Positions 38,172 to 45,284 of a stretch of DNA of 45,525 nucleotides are shown piece after piece. The DNA comes from Sulfurovum sp. (GTDB lineage Bacteria; Campylobacterota; Campylobacteria; Campylobacterales; Sulfurovaceae): the NCBI GenBank assembly GCA_030826885.1, contig JAUUDF010000046.1, positions 1-45,525 of the forward strand, in the 5' to 3' direction. The notes beneath the pieces are model-generated. The model saw only the letters and a program-made list of their open reading frames with translations, did not search any database and was not told the DNA's origin. The position numbers and the translations under genes were made by a program. Numbering within the stretch: position 1 is the stretch's first letter; the number at the start of each line of letters is the position of its first letter.

Positions 38172-39653
38172 TTGAATAAAAAAATTGAATCCAGCAGGGT
38201 TGCATTTGATGCGTTAACCGGTGGTGAAAAGATGAGCAGACGTGATGCTCTGAAACTGATGGGACTTACTGGCGGAGCGGCAATGATGATGGGTGCACCC
38301 ACCTCCGCCGAAGCAGGTCCGAGCAGTGACAAAAAGGCCAAAATTGTCATCGTTGGAGGAGGTGCCGGCGGTATCATGGCAGCTGCACGCCTCAGACGCG
38401 CAGCATCCAATGCTGAGATTACAATTATTGCACCTAACGATATTCACCTTTATCAGCCCGGACAGGTATTTATGGCAGCAGGACTCTACACACTGAGCGA
38501 TATTCAGCATAAGAATGCAGATTTTATTCCTGAGGGTGTCAAGTGGGTTAAAGATGAGGTTACTGTATTCGATCCTGATAACAACAAGGTTACGACAGCG
38601 AAAAACGGTGATATTGGCTATGATTTCCTTGTTGTTGCGACAGGTATTGCCTACGACTATGAGCGTATTGAGGGTATGAGTGCAGACCTTGTAGGAAAAT
38701 ATGGCATCTCTTCTGTGTACCTGAACGATACGGTTGCAGGAACGGCCAAAGGGGGTGAAGCGACTGCACAGTGGTTTAGAGATATACGTAAGGCAGCGGA
38801 GGCAGCATCTGAGGAGAATCCGATCCATGTGATCTGTACACAGCCTGATACTCCTATCAAGTGTGGCGGAGCCCCACAGAAGATTCTCTATCTTTCCGAT
38901 GACAACCTGAGAGGAAACGGTCCTGATGGCGGTGTAGATGTCAGTAAAAATGCAAAATTCAGTTTCTGCAAAAAGGGAACAAAACTCTTCGGTGTGCCAG
39001 AATATAACAAAACCCTGGTTGAAGAGGTTACGCCAATGTATGGCAATATTACAGACAAATGGGATCATATCCTTAGAAAAATAGATCCTCAGAACAAAGT
39101 GGCTACCTTCGAGCATCACTATCAGACAAAAGGGGAGTATGACGAGGAACTTGAAGAGTATGATATGATCGATCATACCGAAATGGTAGAGATGAAGTAT
39201 GACTTCATCCATGTTGTTCCTCCGATGAAACCTGTAGATGCCGTAGCGAATTCACCGCTTGGATGGCAGAAAGGGTCTGCAAAAGGCTGGCTTGAATGTG
39301 ATCAGTACACCCTTCAGCACAGACGATACAAGAACGTATTCGGTATTGGCGACATTCTGGGTATTCCAAAGGGAAAAACAGGTGGTTCAGCAAGACACCA
39401 CGGACCGATTCTGACTGAAAACCTCATTTCCGTCATGGAAGGAAAAGAGCCTAAAGCGAAATTTGACGGATATACCGTATGTCCGCTCAAAACACAGTAC
39501 GGTGAAATTATGCTCGCCGAGTTCAATTATGACGGTGTTGCCCCATCCTTCCCTGTACTTGACCCAACAAAACCAAGATGGATATGGTGGGCGTTTGACC
39601 TTTATATGCTCAAACCTATGTATTGGTACCTGATGATGAGAGGATTGATGTAA
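38172..39653 (+). CDS. Tat-exported sulfide:quinone oxidoreductase-like flavoprotein
   Basis: 493 residues from TTG 38172, preceded by AAGGAG. A twin-arginine signal MSRRDALKLMG (Arg23, Arg24) predicts folded export. FAD-binding IVIVGGGAGGIMAAARL, VVATGIAYDYERI and FGIGDILGIPKGKTGGSARH follow, with an amphipathic aromatic C-terminus (WIWWAFDLYMLKPMYWYLM) that may anchor it in the membrane. Cys231 in IKCGGAPQKILYLSD matches one SQR redox cysteine. The second, Gly-Asp-Cys in human-type SQR, is Gly-Asp-Ile (395) here; Cys222, Cys266, Cys376 or Cys437 might replace it. Likely sulfide or polysulfide oxidation into the quinone pool; flavocytochrome c-like activity is the alternative. Confidence 0.82.
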   Translation: MNKKIESSRVAFDALTGGEKMSRRDALKLMGLTGGAAMMMGAPTSAEAGPSSDKKAKIVIVGGGAGGIMAAARLRRAASNAEITIIAPNDIHLYQPGQVFMAAGLYTLSDIQHKNADFIPEGVKWVKDEVTVFDPDNNKVTTAKNGDIGYDFLVVATGIAYDYERIEGMSADLVGKYGISSVYLNDTVAGTAKGGEATAQWFRDIRKAAEAASEENPIHVICTQPDTPIKCGGAPQKILYLSDDNLRGNGPDGGVDVSKNAKFSFCKKGTKLFGVPEYNKTLVEEVTPMYGNITDKWDHILRKIDPQNKVATFEHHYQTKGEYDEELEEYDMIDHTEMVEMKYDFIHVVPPMKPVDAVANSPLGWQKGSAKGWLECDQYTLQHRRYKNVFGIGDILGIPKGKTGGSARHHGPILTENLISVMEGKEPKAKFDGYTVCPLKTQYGEIMLAEFNYDGVAPSFPVLDPTKPRWIWWAFDLYMLKPMYWYLMMRGLM

Positions 39654-39874
39654 TGTCCCTCTTTAAAGAGATAAAGATATTTGTGTTTCTTTTTCTCTTT
39701 TTGGCGCTTGTCATGCATTTTCATGCATGGGTAAGCCATCCGATAGCACATATCAAAGCACTTCCCTCCAGCCCTATGGGTATGTGGCACCCTTTATGGC
39801 TTACAGCCATTGTCTATGCTTTTCTGCTCATTATGCGTTTAATGATAGTGTTGCTCAAAAAAGTGCTGAAGTAG
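39653..39874 (+). CDS. Small His-rich two-helix membrane protein coupled to the SQR-like gene
   Basis: 73 residues, not recognised. The ATG overlaps the preceding stop (TAATG), so it is translationally coupled to the SQR-like gene. Helix 1 is about residues 8-27 and helix 2 about 48-68. The loop and helix ends carry His22, His24, His29, His33 and His46 and several Met and Trp residues. Lys-rich ends suggest both termini are cytoplasmic and the His-rich loop periplasmic. A membrane dock, or a haem or metal site passing electrons from the exported flavoprotein, is inference. No CXXCH is present. Confidence 0.7.
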   Translation: MSLFKEIKIFVFLFLFLALVMHFHAWVSHPIAHIKALPSSPMGMWHPLWLTAIVYAFLLIMRLMIVLLKKVLK

Positions 39875-39876
39875 AG

Positions 39877-41103
39877 TTATTTTGCCGTTTTTTCATTTGA
39901 AACAACCGCTTCGGCCACACGCATGGCACTTATCCATGCAAAATGAAAGTTGAAACCACCCCTGTCCCCGTCTACATCCACCACTTCACCCGCAAAGTAA
40001 AGATTCGGTATCTGTTTCGATGCCATACTTACAGGGTCTATTTCTGTCGTATTGATACCGCCTGTAGCCACTTCAGCGTGTTCAAATCCTCTTGTTTCAG
40101 AGATGCCGAGTTTGAGGTTTTTGAGTGCATAGACCAGTTTGCCGATCTCTTTTCGGTTGAGCATTTTTTCTGTAACCGCACGGCATTTGGATGTGTTAAG
40201 AATCTGTGGTATGAGTTTTTGATGGATGAACCCCTGAAGCCAGAGAGAAACGGGTTTTTCACTTTGCTTATTCACATTGGAAAGCAGGAGATTGCTAAGT
40301 TGCTCCTTGCTAAAGGAGGGCATTAGATCGAGTGAGAGTTCACAGTAGTCGAACTGTGCGAGTCTCAGGCTTGCCTCACGACTTATATCGAGGATCGCCA
40401 GACCGCTGATACCATAGTTAGTAAAGAGAATATCACCCTCTTTTTGTATGACGGGTTCTTTGTTGGCATAGAGCGTGGCAAGAGCGGGCAGTTTGACCCC
40501 GGCACAGCTTTTAGTCCATTTCTCCTCACTGCATAGCTGCACAAGGGCGGGGTGGCGGGGGATGAGTGAATGTCCCAATTTTTGGGCAAAGAGGTAGCCC
40601 GCGTTGGAGCCTCCGAGTTTGGGTGCGGCAAGAGAACCTGAAGCGATGAGCAGATGTGAGTCGCTGAAATCTCCCAGGGAGGTCTGAAGATGGAAGTTGG
40701 AATTTTCATGCACAATGTGTGTTACCTGACATTGGCACACAATGTCGACATCGGCTTCTTCGGCAGCGTATCGAAGCAGTGCAACCACGCTTGAAGCCTG
40801 CATGGAGAACGGAAACATCTTTCCCTCTTTGCCTTCAGTCAGTACGAGGCCGATGGAGTGGAAAAATGCCTCAACAGAGGTGAAATCGTACCCTTTTAGC
40901 ACTTTTTGGACAAAGTTTTTGTTTTGTGAGTGAAAACGTGCATCAGTGATGTGACGGTTGGTAATGTTGCATTTCCCGTTGCCTGAAACTAGAATTTTTT
41001 TGCCTATTCTGTCATTTTGTTCAAGAAGGGTTACCTTAACCCCTTTGCGACCAAGTAAAATAGCGGCACAGAGACCCGCCGCACCTGCACCGATGATGAT
41101 CAT
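39877..41103 (-). CDS. BaiN/YhiN-family flavoprotein (HI0933-like)
   Basis: 408 residues. N-terminal FAD site IIIGAGAAGLCAAILLGRKG with GKKILVSGNGKCNITNRH, a family signature, and C-terminal ATGGINTTEID...NLYFAGEVVDVDGDRGGFN. Such proteins are abundant NAD(P)/FAD-dependent oxidoreductases without firm function; some reduce bile-acid intermediates. It converges with the small membrane protein gene two bases away and follows the lipoprotein gene at 18 bases, probably the same transcript. No ribosome site is clear before ATG 41103. Confidence 0.9.
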   Translation of the reverse strand: MIIIGAGAAGLCAAILLGRKGVKVTLLEQNDRIGKKILVSGNGKCNITNRHITDARFHSQNKNFVQKVLKGYDFTSVEAFFHSIGLVLTEGKEGKMFPFSMQASSVVALLRYAAEEADVDIVCQCQVTHIVHENSNFHLQTSLGDFSDSHLLIASGSLAAPKLGGSNAGYLFAQKLGHSLIPRHPALVQLCSEEKWTKSCAGVKLPALATLYANKEPVIQKEGDILFTNYGISGLAILDISREASLRLAQFDYCELSLDLMPSFSKEQLSNLLLSNVNKQSEKPVSLWLQGFIHQKLIPQILNTSKCRAVTEKMLNRKEIGKLVYALKNLKLGISETRGFEHAEVATGGINTTEIDPVSMASKQIPNLYFAGEVVDVDGDRGGFNFHFAWISAMRVAEAVVSNEKTAK

Positions 41104-41121
41104 AGGTAAAGTTCCTTCAGA

Positions 41122-41334
41122 TTAGAATGTGTGTTCAAGAACAATCTTTCTTTCCTTAAATCGGACGTTTGCATAGGGAATGTCGCTAAGAACAGGTATG
41201 GAAATGTGTTCTGCCGTGGCATTGAGTTCTTCTGTGGTCTGATGAATCGGTACAAGCAGGGTATCGGCTTCATGACACCCTGCAAGTATGATGGTCAGCA
41301 GAGATAAAATGTTTAGAAAACTGTTCCGTTTCAT
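41122..41334 (-). CDS. Small putative lipoprotein
   Basis: 70 residues. A type II signal peptide with lipobox ILAGC (Cys about 20) is followed by HEADTLLVPIHQTTEELNAT. The mature protein has about 51 residues with no other motif, so it is an unrecognised short envelope lipoprotein. It starts the transcript that continues into the BaiN-like gene. TATAAT on the minus strand at 41370-41375 serves as its -10. Confidence 0.75.
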   Translation of the reverse strand: MKRNSFLNILSLLTIILAGCHEADTLLVPIHQTTEELNATAEHISIPVLSDIPYANVRFKERKIVLEHTF

Positions 41335-41369
41335 CTACTCTCTTTTTATTTATATGCGTCAGTATAAAA

Positions 41370-41375
41370 ATTATA
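41370..41375 (-). promoter_or_regulatory. -10 element of the lipoprotein/BaiN-like unit
   Basis: TATAAT on the minus strand, giving a leader of about 29 bases before ATG 41334. Confidence 0.5.
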
Positions 41376-41425
41376 ACACACTCTTTGGGATTTGTCTGTT
41401 ATGATATGTCCAAAAAAGGAGTTTT

Positions 41426-41740
41426 ATGAGCGCATTAGTGGAATTTTCAATGTTTCCGACAGAACAGACTCAAAGCAAAAGCGCTTTTGTGGCAAGGGTG
41501 CTTGACATTGTCGACAGAAGCGGACTTAACTATAAACTGACACCGATGGGTACCATCATCGAGGCAGAAACGGTAAAAGAGGCGCTTGATGTCATCAATG
41601 CTGCCTATGAAGAGCTTCAGCGTGACTGCGGCAGGGTCTACAGCTCTATTAAAATTGACTGGAGAGAGGGACCTGTTGGCCGTCTTGAAAAGAAAACGGG
41701 TTCGGTTGAAGCGAAGCTCGGACGCAAACTTAGAAGTTAG
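41426..41740 (+). CDS. Thiamine-binding protein, MTH1187/YqgV family
   Basis: 104 residues. A ferredoxin-like alpha-beta protein of the family formerly DUF77. It starts MSALVEFSMFPTEQTQSKSA and has VARVLDIVDRSGLNYKLTPM and GTIIEAETVKEALDVI, typical of this group. Members bind thiamine or related heterocycles as tetramers, but their role is unclear. AAAAAGGAG precedes the ATG. A TATGAT -10 lies at 41400-41405. It is not linked here to thiamine synthesis genes. Confidence 0.88.
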   Translation: MSALVEFSMFPTEQTQSKSAFVARVLDIVDRSGLNYKLTPMGTIIEAETVKEALDVINAAYEELQRDCGRVYSSIKIDWREGPVGRLEKKTGSVEAKLGRKLRS

Positions 41741-41747
41741 TTTTGGC

Positions 41748-41753
41748 TATAAT
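41748..41753 (+). promoter_or_regulatory. -10 element of the DUF2892 gene (CTATAATTGCAG motif)
   Basis: TATAAT in GGCTATAATTGCAG. The start would be near 41760, with AAAGGA at 41768-41773 before ATG 41781. The motif is identical over 12 bases to the tRNA-Pro promoter at 44547-44558. Confidence 0.55.
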
Positions 41754-41780
41754 TGCAGCAAATTGTTAAAGGATTTTCAG

Positions 41781-41996
41781 ATGTTATGTGCCGAAAGAAT
41801 GCAGCGTATCGTACAGGCGATCATTTTAGGACTGATCATGGGACTGGCAGGTTCAAAGATGTTTGCCGCCGCGTTCATTGTGACCTTTGCTATGATGGTC
41901 ATGCTCTTTATTGCCGGACTTACCGGTTTCTGTCCGGGGCTGATGATCCTCAAAAAAATATTTCCTCCCTGTGAATCTACAGAGAACAAAGGATAG
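41781..41996 (+). CDS. DUF2892 (YgaP-like) small membrane protein
   Basis: 71 residues. Two hydrophobic helices flank the family motif GLTGFCPGL. The N-terminus CAERMQRIVQAIILGLIMGL matches DUF2892, the membrane part also found fused to rhodanese in YgaP. Function unknown; a link to sulfur or persulfide metabolism is suggested only by such fusions. AAAGGA is upstream. Its TAG is two bases before the purM ATG, whose ribosome site lies in its 3' end, so purM is co-transcribed. Confidence 0.78.
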   Translation: MLCAERMQRIVQAIILGLIMGLAGSKMFAAAFIVTFAMMVMLFIAGLTGFCPGLMILKKIFPPCESTENKG

Positions 41997-41998
41997 TC

Positions 41999-42994
41999 AT
42001 GTCAAATATTTCCTATAAAGATGCCGGTGTCGATATTGATGCGGGTAATGCCTTCGTAGAAGCGATCAAAGCGGATGTCAAATCGACCTTCGATGAGAAT
42101 GTCATTGGCGGGATCGGTTCGTTTGCAGGTGCCTATGCCCTGCCTTCAGGCTACAAAGAACCGGTGATCCTTTCTGCAACGGACGGTGTAGGTACCAAAC
42201 TCAAAATCGCCATCGAGAGCGGTAAACTTGACACGGTAGGTATCGATCTGGTCGCCATGTGTGTCAATGACCTTATCTGTAACAACGGTGTGCCGATGTT
42301 CTTTCTGGATTACTATGCCACAGGCAAACTGCTTCCTGAAAATGCCAAAGATGTTGTTGCGGGCATTGCAGAAGGGTGCAGAAGGGCAGAGTGTGCTTTG
42401 GTAGGCGGTGAAACGGCGGAAATGCCGGGCATGTACAGTGAAAATGATTTTGATCTTGCCGGCTTTGCCGTAGGGATTGCAGAACGCAACGAGATGGATA
42501 CTGTTGCCAATGTCAGGGCAGGGCAGGTACTTATAGCGATGCCAAGTTCCGGAGTGCACTCCAACGGCTATTCATTGGTGCGCAAACTCTTCTTTGACAA
42601 ACTTGGTATGAGTCTCGAGATGGAGTTTGAAGGCAGACCGCTGCTTGAGACACTGCTGGAGCCGACACGCATCTATGTCAAAGAGTATAAAGCGAACAAA
42701 GAGTATATCAAGGCACTTGCACATATTACCGGCGGCGGTATTGTCGAGAATCTGCCGCGTGTCCTTCCTAAAGGCATCAGAGCGGTTGTAAAGAAAGAGA
42801 GCATACGCGTACTGCCCATCTTCGAATTTATGGGTCAGTATGTCGATGAAGAGGAGATGTTCCGCGCCTTCAATATGGGTGTAGGAATGGTCTGGGTGGT
42901 CGAGCCAGAAGATGTCGATGCCGTTCTTGCCGGTACAGACGGTTATGTCATTGGGGAACTTGTTTCCGGAGAGAAAGGGGTAGAGCTGGTATAA
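41999..42994 (+). CDS. purM: Phosphoribosylformylglycinamidine cyclo-ligase (AIR synthetase)
   Basis: 331 residues. Fifth step of purine synthesis: FGAM plus ATP to aminoimidazole ribotide. Signatures are YKDAGVDIDAGN, IGSFAGAY, DGVGTKLKIA, LVGGETAEMPGMY and HITGGGIVENLPRVLP. It ends at the intrinsic terminator 43013-43040. AAAGGATAG lies before the ATG. It converges with the NSS transporter gene. Confidence 0.97.
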   Translation: MSNISYKDAGVDIDAGNAFVEAIKADVKSTFDENVIGGIGSFAGAYALPSGYKEPVILSATDGVGTKLKIAIESGKLDTVGIDLVAMCVNDLICNNGVPMFFLDYYATGKLLPENAKDVVAGIAEGCRRAECALVGGETAEMPGMYSENDFDLAGFAVGIAERNEMDTVANVRAGQVLIAMPSSGVHSNGYSLVRKLFFDKLGMSLEMEFEGRPLLETLLEPTRIYVKEYKANKEYIKALAHITGGGIVENLPRVLPKGIRAVVKKESIRVLPIFEFMGQYVDEEEMFRAFNMGVGMVWVVEPEDVDAVLAGTDGYVIGELVSGEKGVELV

Positions 42995-43012
42995 CCCACC
43001 CTTTCTTTATAT

Positions 43013-43040
43013 CTGAAGCATCATGCTTCAGTCTGTTTTT
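43013..43040 (+). terminator. Rho-independent terminator after purM
   Basis: CTGAAGCA and TGCTTCAG form a perfect eight-base-pair stem around TCA. TCTG and seven T follow on the plus strand. The minus strand has no T run, so it serves purM rather than the convergent transporter gene. Confidence 0.85.
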
Positions 43041-43044
43041 TTGC

Positions 43045-44397
43045 CTATATTTTAATAATCCCAAAATTATTCAGCATCATAAAGATAATAGCGACCGGCG
43101 CGATGTAGCGCAGGCTAAAAAGCCATATCTTGTAAAATCGTTCGGGCACACGATGGTGTCTGCGCATCTCTTCACGTACATGTTCAGGCAGTACATAGCC
43201 GACAAATATGGCAATGAACAATCCACCAAGAGGGAGGAGACTGGAATCGGTAGAGAACTCCATGACATCAAAGAGCGGCGTACCGCCTATGCTGAACATG
43301 GCACCGTACGCCTTGGTATAGCTCAGTATTGCTCCTATGCCGACAATGAAGTAGAGAGAGGTATTAAAAATGACTGCTTTGGCACGTTTCCAGTGAAAAC
43401 GCTGAATGAAATACTCGACAGCGGGTTCAGTCAGTGAAATGGCGGAGGTCAGTCCCGCAAAGGCAAGGGCAATGAAGAAAATAGCCGCAAGTACTGTTCC
43501 CGTTGTACCCAGCTGTGAAAGAATGATAGGCAGGGTCTTAAAGACAAGACCCGGTCCCTGTCCGGGCTGGGCATTGAACTGGAAGATAAAACTGTACATC
43601 ATGACCCCGGCAACGAGAGCGATGAGTGTATCGAGCATGGTCACCCAGAACGCGGCTTTGAAAACGGACTGTTTATGGCTCATAGAAGCTGCGTAGGTGA
43701 TCATGGTACCCAGACCTATGGATAGGGTGAAAAATGCGTGTCCTACCGCCCTTACGATCGCCTCAGAGTTGAGTTTGCTCCAGTCCGGCTCGAACATAAA
43801 GGCAACTGCTTTGCCAAAACCGTCAAAATTCATGGCATAGATGAGCAGACCAAGCAAAATTGCCATGAGCATCGGCATCAATATAAGGTTTGCCTTCTCG
43901 ATCCCCGCTTTAATGCCTCCCAAGAGTACAACAGCTACAAAGACCGTCGCAAGCAGGTGCCAGAGTGTGGCAGTTGCGGGAGAGAGCCCGACAAGAGTAT
44001 CGAACGTCCCTTTTGCCGCTTCCATATTTGCCGGGAGACTGCCGGTGAGGGAAAGATAGATATAGTGAAAGATCCACCCGATCACCACCGAGTAGAAGGT
44101 CATGATGATCATCCCGCTGATGAACATGAATCCGGCATATTTCCACCCTTTTTTAGCCTCCGGCGCAACCAGTTCAAAACTGGTGACAGCATCTTTCCCA
44201 CCTTTGTACCCGATGAACATCTCTGCAGCAAGAATGGAAAACCCGATGAGCATGACGGTAATAAGATAGACAAAGACAAAGGCGCCGCCCCCGTACATGC
44301 CTGTGATGTAGGGAAATTTCCAAATATTCCCCAGACCCACAGCTGCCCCTGCAGCGGCGAGAATGAAGCCGATCCGGCTAAACCGTGCTTTTGCCAT
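43045..44397 (-). CDS. Sodium-dependent transporter of the NSS (SNF) family
   Basis: 450 residues from ATG 44397, preceded by AAGGAG; a longer frame to 44454 runs through the promoter and operator and is rejected. About 11-12 membrane helices. The family motif GLGNIWKFPYITGMYGGGAF in helix 1 carries the sodium and substrate contacts, with unwound helix 6 near SIGLGTMITYAA. Members take up amino acids with Na+; the substrate cannot be told. A perfect palindrome overlaps its -10. Confidence 0.93.
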   Translation of the reverse strand: MAKARFSRIGFILAAAGAAVGLGNIWKFPYITGMYGGGAFVFVYLITVMLIGFSILAAEMFIGYKGGKDAVTSFELVAPEAKKGWKYAGFMFISGMIIMTFYSVVIGWIFHYIYLSLTGSLPANMEAAKGTFDTLVGLSPATATLWHLLATVFVAVVLLGGIKAGIEKANLILMPMLMAILLGLLIYAMNFDGFGKAVAFMFEPDWSKLNSEAIVRAVGHAFFTLSIGLGTMITYAASMSHKQSVFKAAFWVTMLDTLIALVAGVMMYSFIFQFNAQPGQGPGLVFKTLPIILSQLGTTGTVLAAIFFIALAFAGLTSAISLTEPAVEYFIQRFHWKRAKAVIFNTSLYFIVGIGAILSYTKAYGAMFSIGGTPLFDVMEFSTDSSLLPLGGLFIAIFVGYVLPEHVREEMRRHHRVPERFYKIWLFSLRYIAPVAIIFMMLNNFGIIKI

Positions 44398-44418
44398 AGT
44401 GTACTCCTTGCGTTGATA

Positions 44419-44433
44419 TGTGATTTTATCACA
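44419..44433 (-). promoter_or_regulatory. Palindromic operator over the -10 of the NSS transporter gene
   Basis: TGTGAT-TTT-ATCACA is a perfect 6-3-6 palindrome. The minus strand reads TGATAAAATCA across its centre, so the -10 (TAAAAT, 44423-44428) lies inside it. The arms resemble CRP/FNR half-sites (TGTGA/TCACA), but spacing is five bases, not six. A repressor acting there is inference. Confidence 0.5.
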
Positions 44434-44524
44434 GATTGGGAAAAATATCGGCAATGAATAGGATTGATTTATCAGCTAAAAGTGCAGGATGAGTACAAAA
44501 ATAATACAAATTTTAAAAAAGCTA

Positions 44525-44553
44525 TTGACATTTAAAAAAGTTTCGACTATAAT
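44525..44553 (+). promoter_or_regulatory. Consensus promoter of the tRNA cluster
   Basis: TTGACA (44525-44530) and TATAAT (44548-44553) are both perfect and 17 bases apart. Transcription would start near 44560, eleven bases before tRNA-Pro. It is the only full -35/-10 match that I noticed in the window. Confidence 0.8.
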
Positions 44554-44570
44554 TGCAGTCCTTTTTAAGA

Positions 44571-44647
44571 CGGAGTGTAGCGCAGTCTGGTAGCGCACCT
44601 GGTTTGGGACCAGGGGGTCGAAGGTTCGAGTCCTTTCACTCCGACCA
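44571..44647 (+). tRNA. tRNA-Pro (anticodon TGG)
   Basis: The acceptor stem CGGAGTG pairs with CACTCCG. Anticodon stem CCTGG/CCAGG encloses loop TTTGGGA (anticodon TGG). CCA is encoded. It is first of a five-tRNA array. Confidence 0.96.
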
Positions 44648-44753
44648 TTAATTTTCAATACATTGTGAACAAAATCATAAAAGTAGTCAATGTTTATGTG
44701 GTCATTCGCATAAAAATACTGCAATATTTTGTAAAACAGCGTTATTTTAGATG

Positions 44754-44829
44754 GTAGGCGTAGTTCAGTTGGTAGAGCGCCAGTTTGTGGCACTGGTTGT
44801 CGCGGGTTCGAGTCCCGTCGCCTACCCCA
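44754..44829 (+). tRNA. tRNA-His (anticodon GTG)
   Basis: The acceptor stem GTAGGCG pairs with CGCCTAC, with the tRNA-His-specific extra G at 44753 facing the C discriminator (44826). Anticodon stem CCAGT/ACTGG encloses TTGTGGC. CCA is encoded. Confidence 0.96.
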
Positions 44830-44855
44830 TTTATTGATTCAGTAGCCCTGCCGAA

Positions 44856-44932
44856 GCGCCAGTAGCTCAATTGGATAGAGCATCAGACTTCGGATCTGAG
44901 GGTTAGGGGTTCGACTCCTCTCTGGCGTACCA
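44856..44932 (+). tRNA. tRNA-Arg (anticodon TCG)
   Basis: The acceptor stem GCGCCAG pairs with CTGGCGT. Anticodon stem TCAGA/TCTGA encloses CTTCGGA. CCA is encoded. It reads CGN arginine codons, which are common in the left half of the window. Confidence 0.95.
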
Positions 44933-44956
44933 CTAAGTACTGAATTTCTTGTCGTT

Positions 44957-45033
44957 GCACTCGTAGCTCAGCTGGATAGAGCACCCGCCTTCTAAGCGGG
45001 CGGTCTCAGGTTCGAATCCTGACGGGTGTACCA
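44957..45033 (+). tRNA. tRNA-Arg (anticodon TCT)
   Basis: The acceptor stem GCACTCG pairs with CGGGTGT through G-U pairs. Anticodon stem CCCGC/GCGGG encloses CTTCTAA. CCA is encoded. Reads AGA and AGG. Confidence 0.95.
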
Positions 45034-45068
45034 CCTCTTTTTTTCATTGTTTTGTAAAACAATCACAT

Positions 45069-45153
45069 GCGGATGTGGTGGAATTGGTAGACACGCCAGA
45101 CTTAGGATCTGGTGCCTAACGGTGTGGAGGTTCGAGTCCTCTCATCCGCACCA
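45069..45153 (+). tRNA. tRNA-Leu (anticodon TAG)
   Basis: 85 bases with a long variable arm. Acceptor stem GCGGATG/CATCCGC, anticodon stem CCAGA/TCTGG around CTTAGGA. CCA is encoded. It is last in the array; IS256-type sequence begins about 90 bases further. Confidence 0.96.
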
Positions 45154-45240
45154 CTCTACACTATTATACAATCTAACAAAATCTAATCAATTCTAACTTA
45201 AACCCCTAAAATACGGCATTTAAAGCGTATTGTTAATTTA

Positions 45241-45264
45241 GATAGTGTCCTTAAAAGTTCGCAA
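45241..45264 (-). repeat. Probable terminal inverted repeat of an IS256-family element
   Basis: GATAGTGTCCTTAAAAGTTC lies just beyond the transposase stop codon, where the element's end is expected. The other end and target duplication are outside the window, so the boundary is approximate. Confidence 0.4.
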
Positions 45265-45284
45265 TTTCCAAACTCTTCATATTC

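Noticed and set aside
38214-39212. 332-codon minus-strand frame rich in Cys, His and Ile
   Set aside because: Antisense of the SQR-like gene; residue pattern mirrors its codons and no motif is recognisable.
44398-44454. 19-residue N-terminal extension of the NSS transporter
   Set aside because: Contains the -10, the palindrome and the ribosome site; ATG 44397 matches the family start.
45210-45231. AATACG/CGTATT as terminator of the tRNA array
   Set aside because: Six-base stem with a ten-base loop and no T run; too weak to call.
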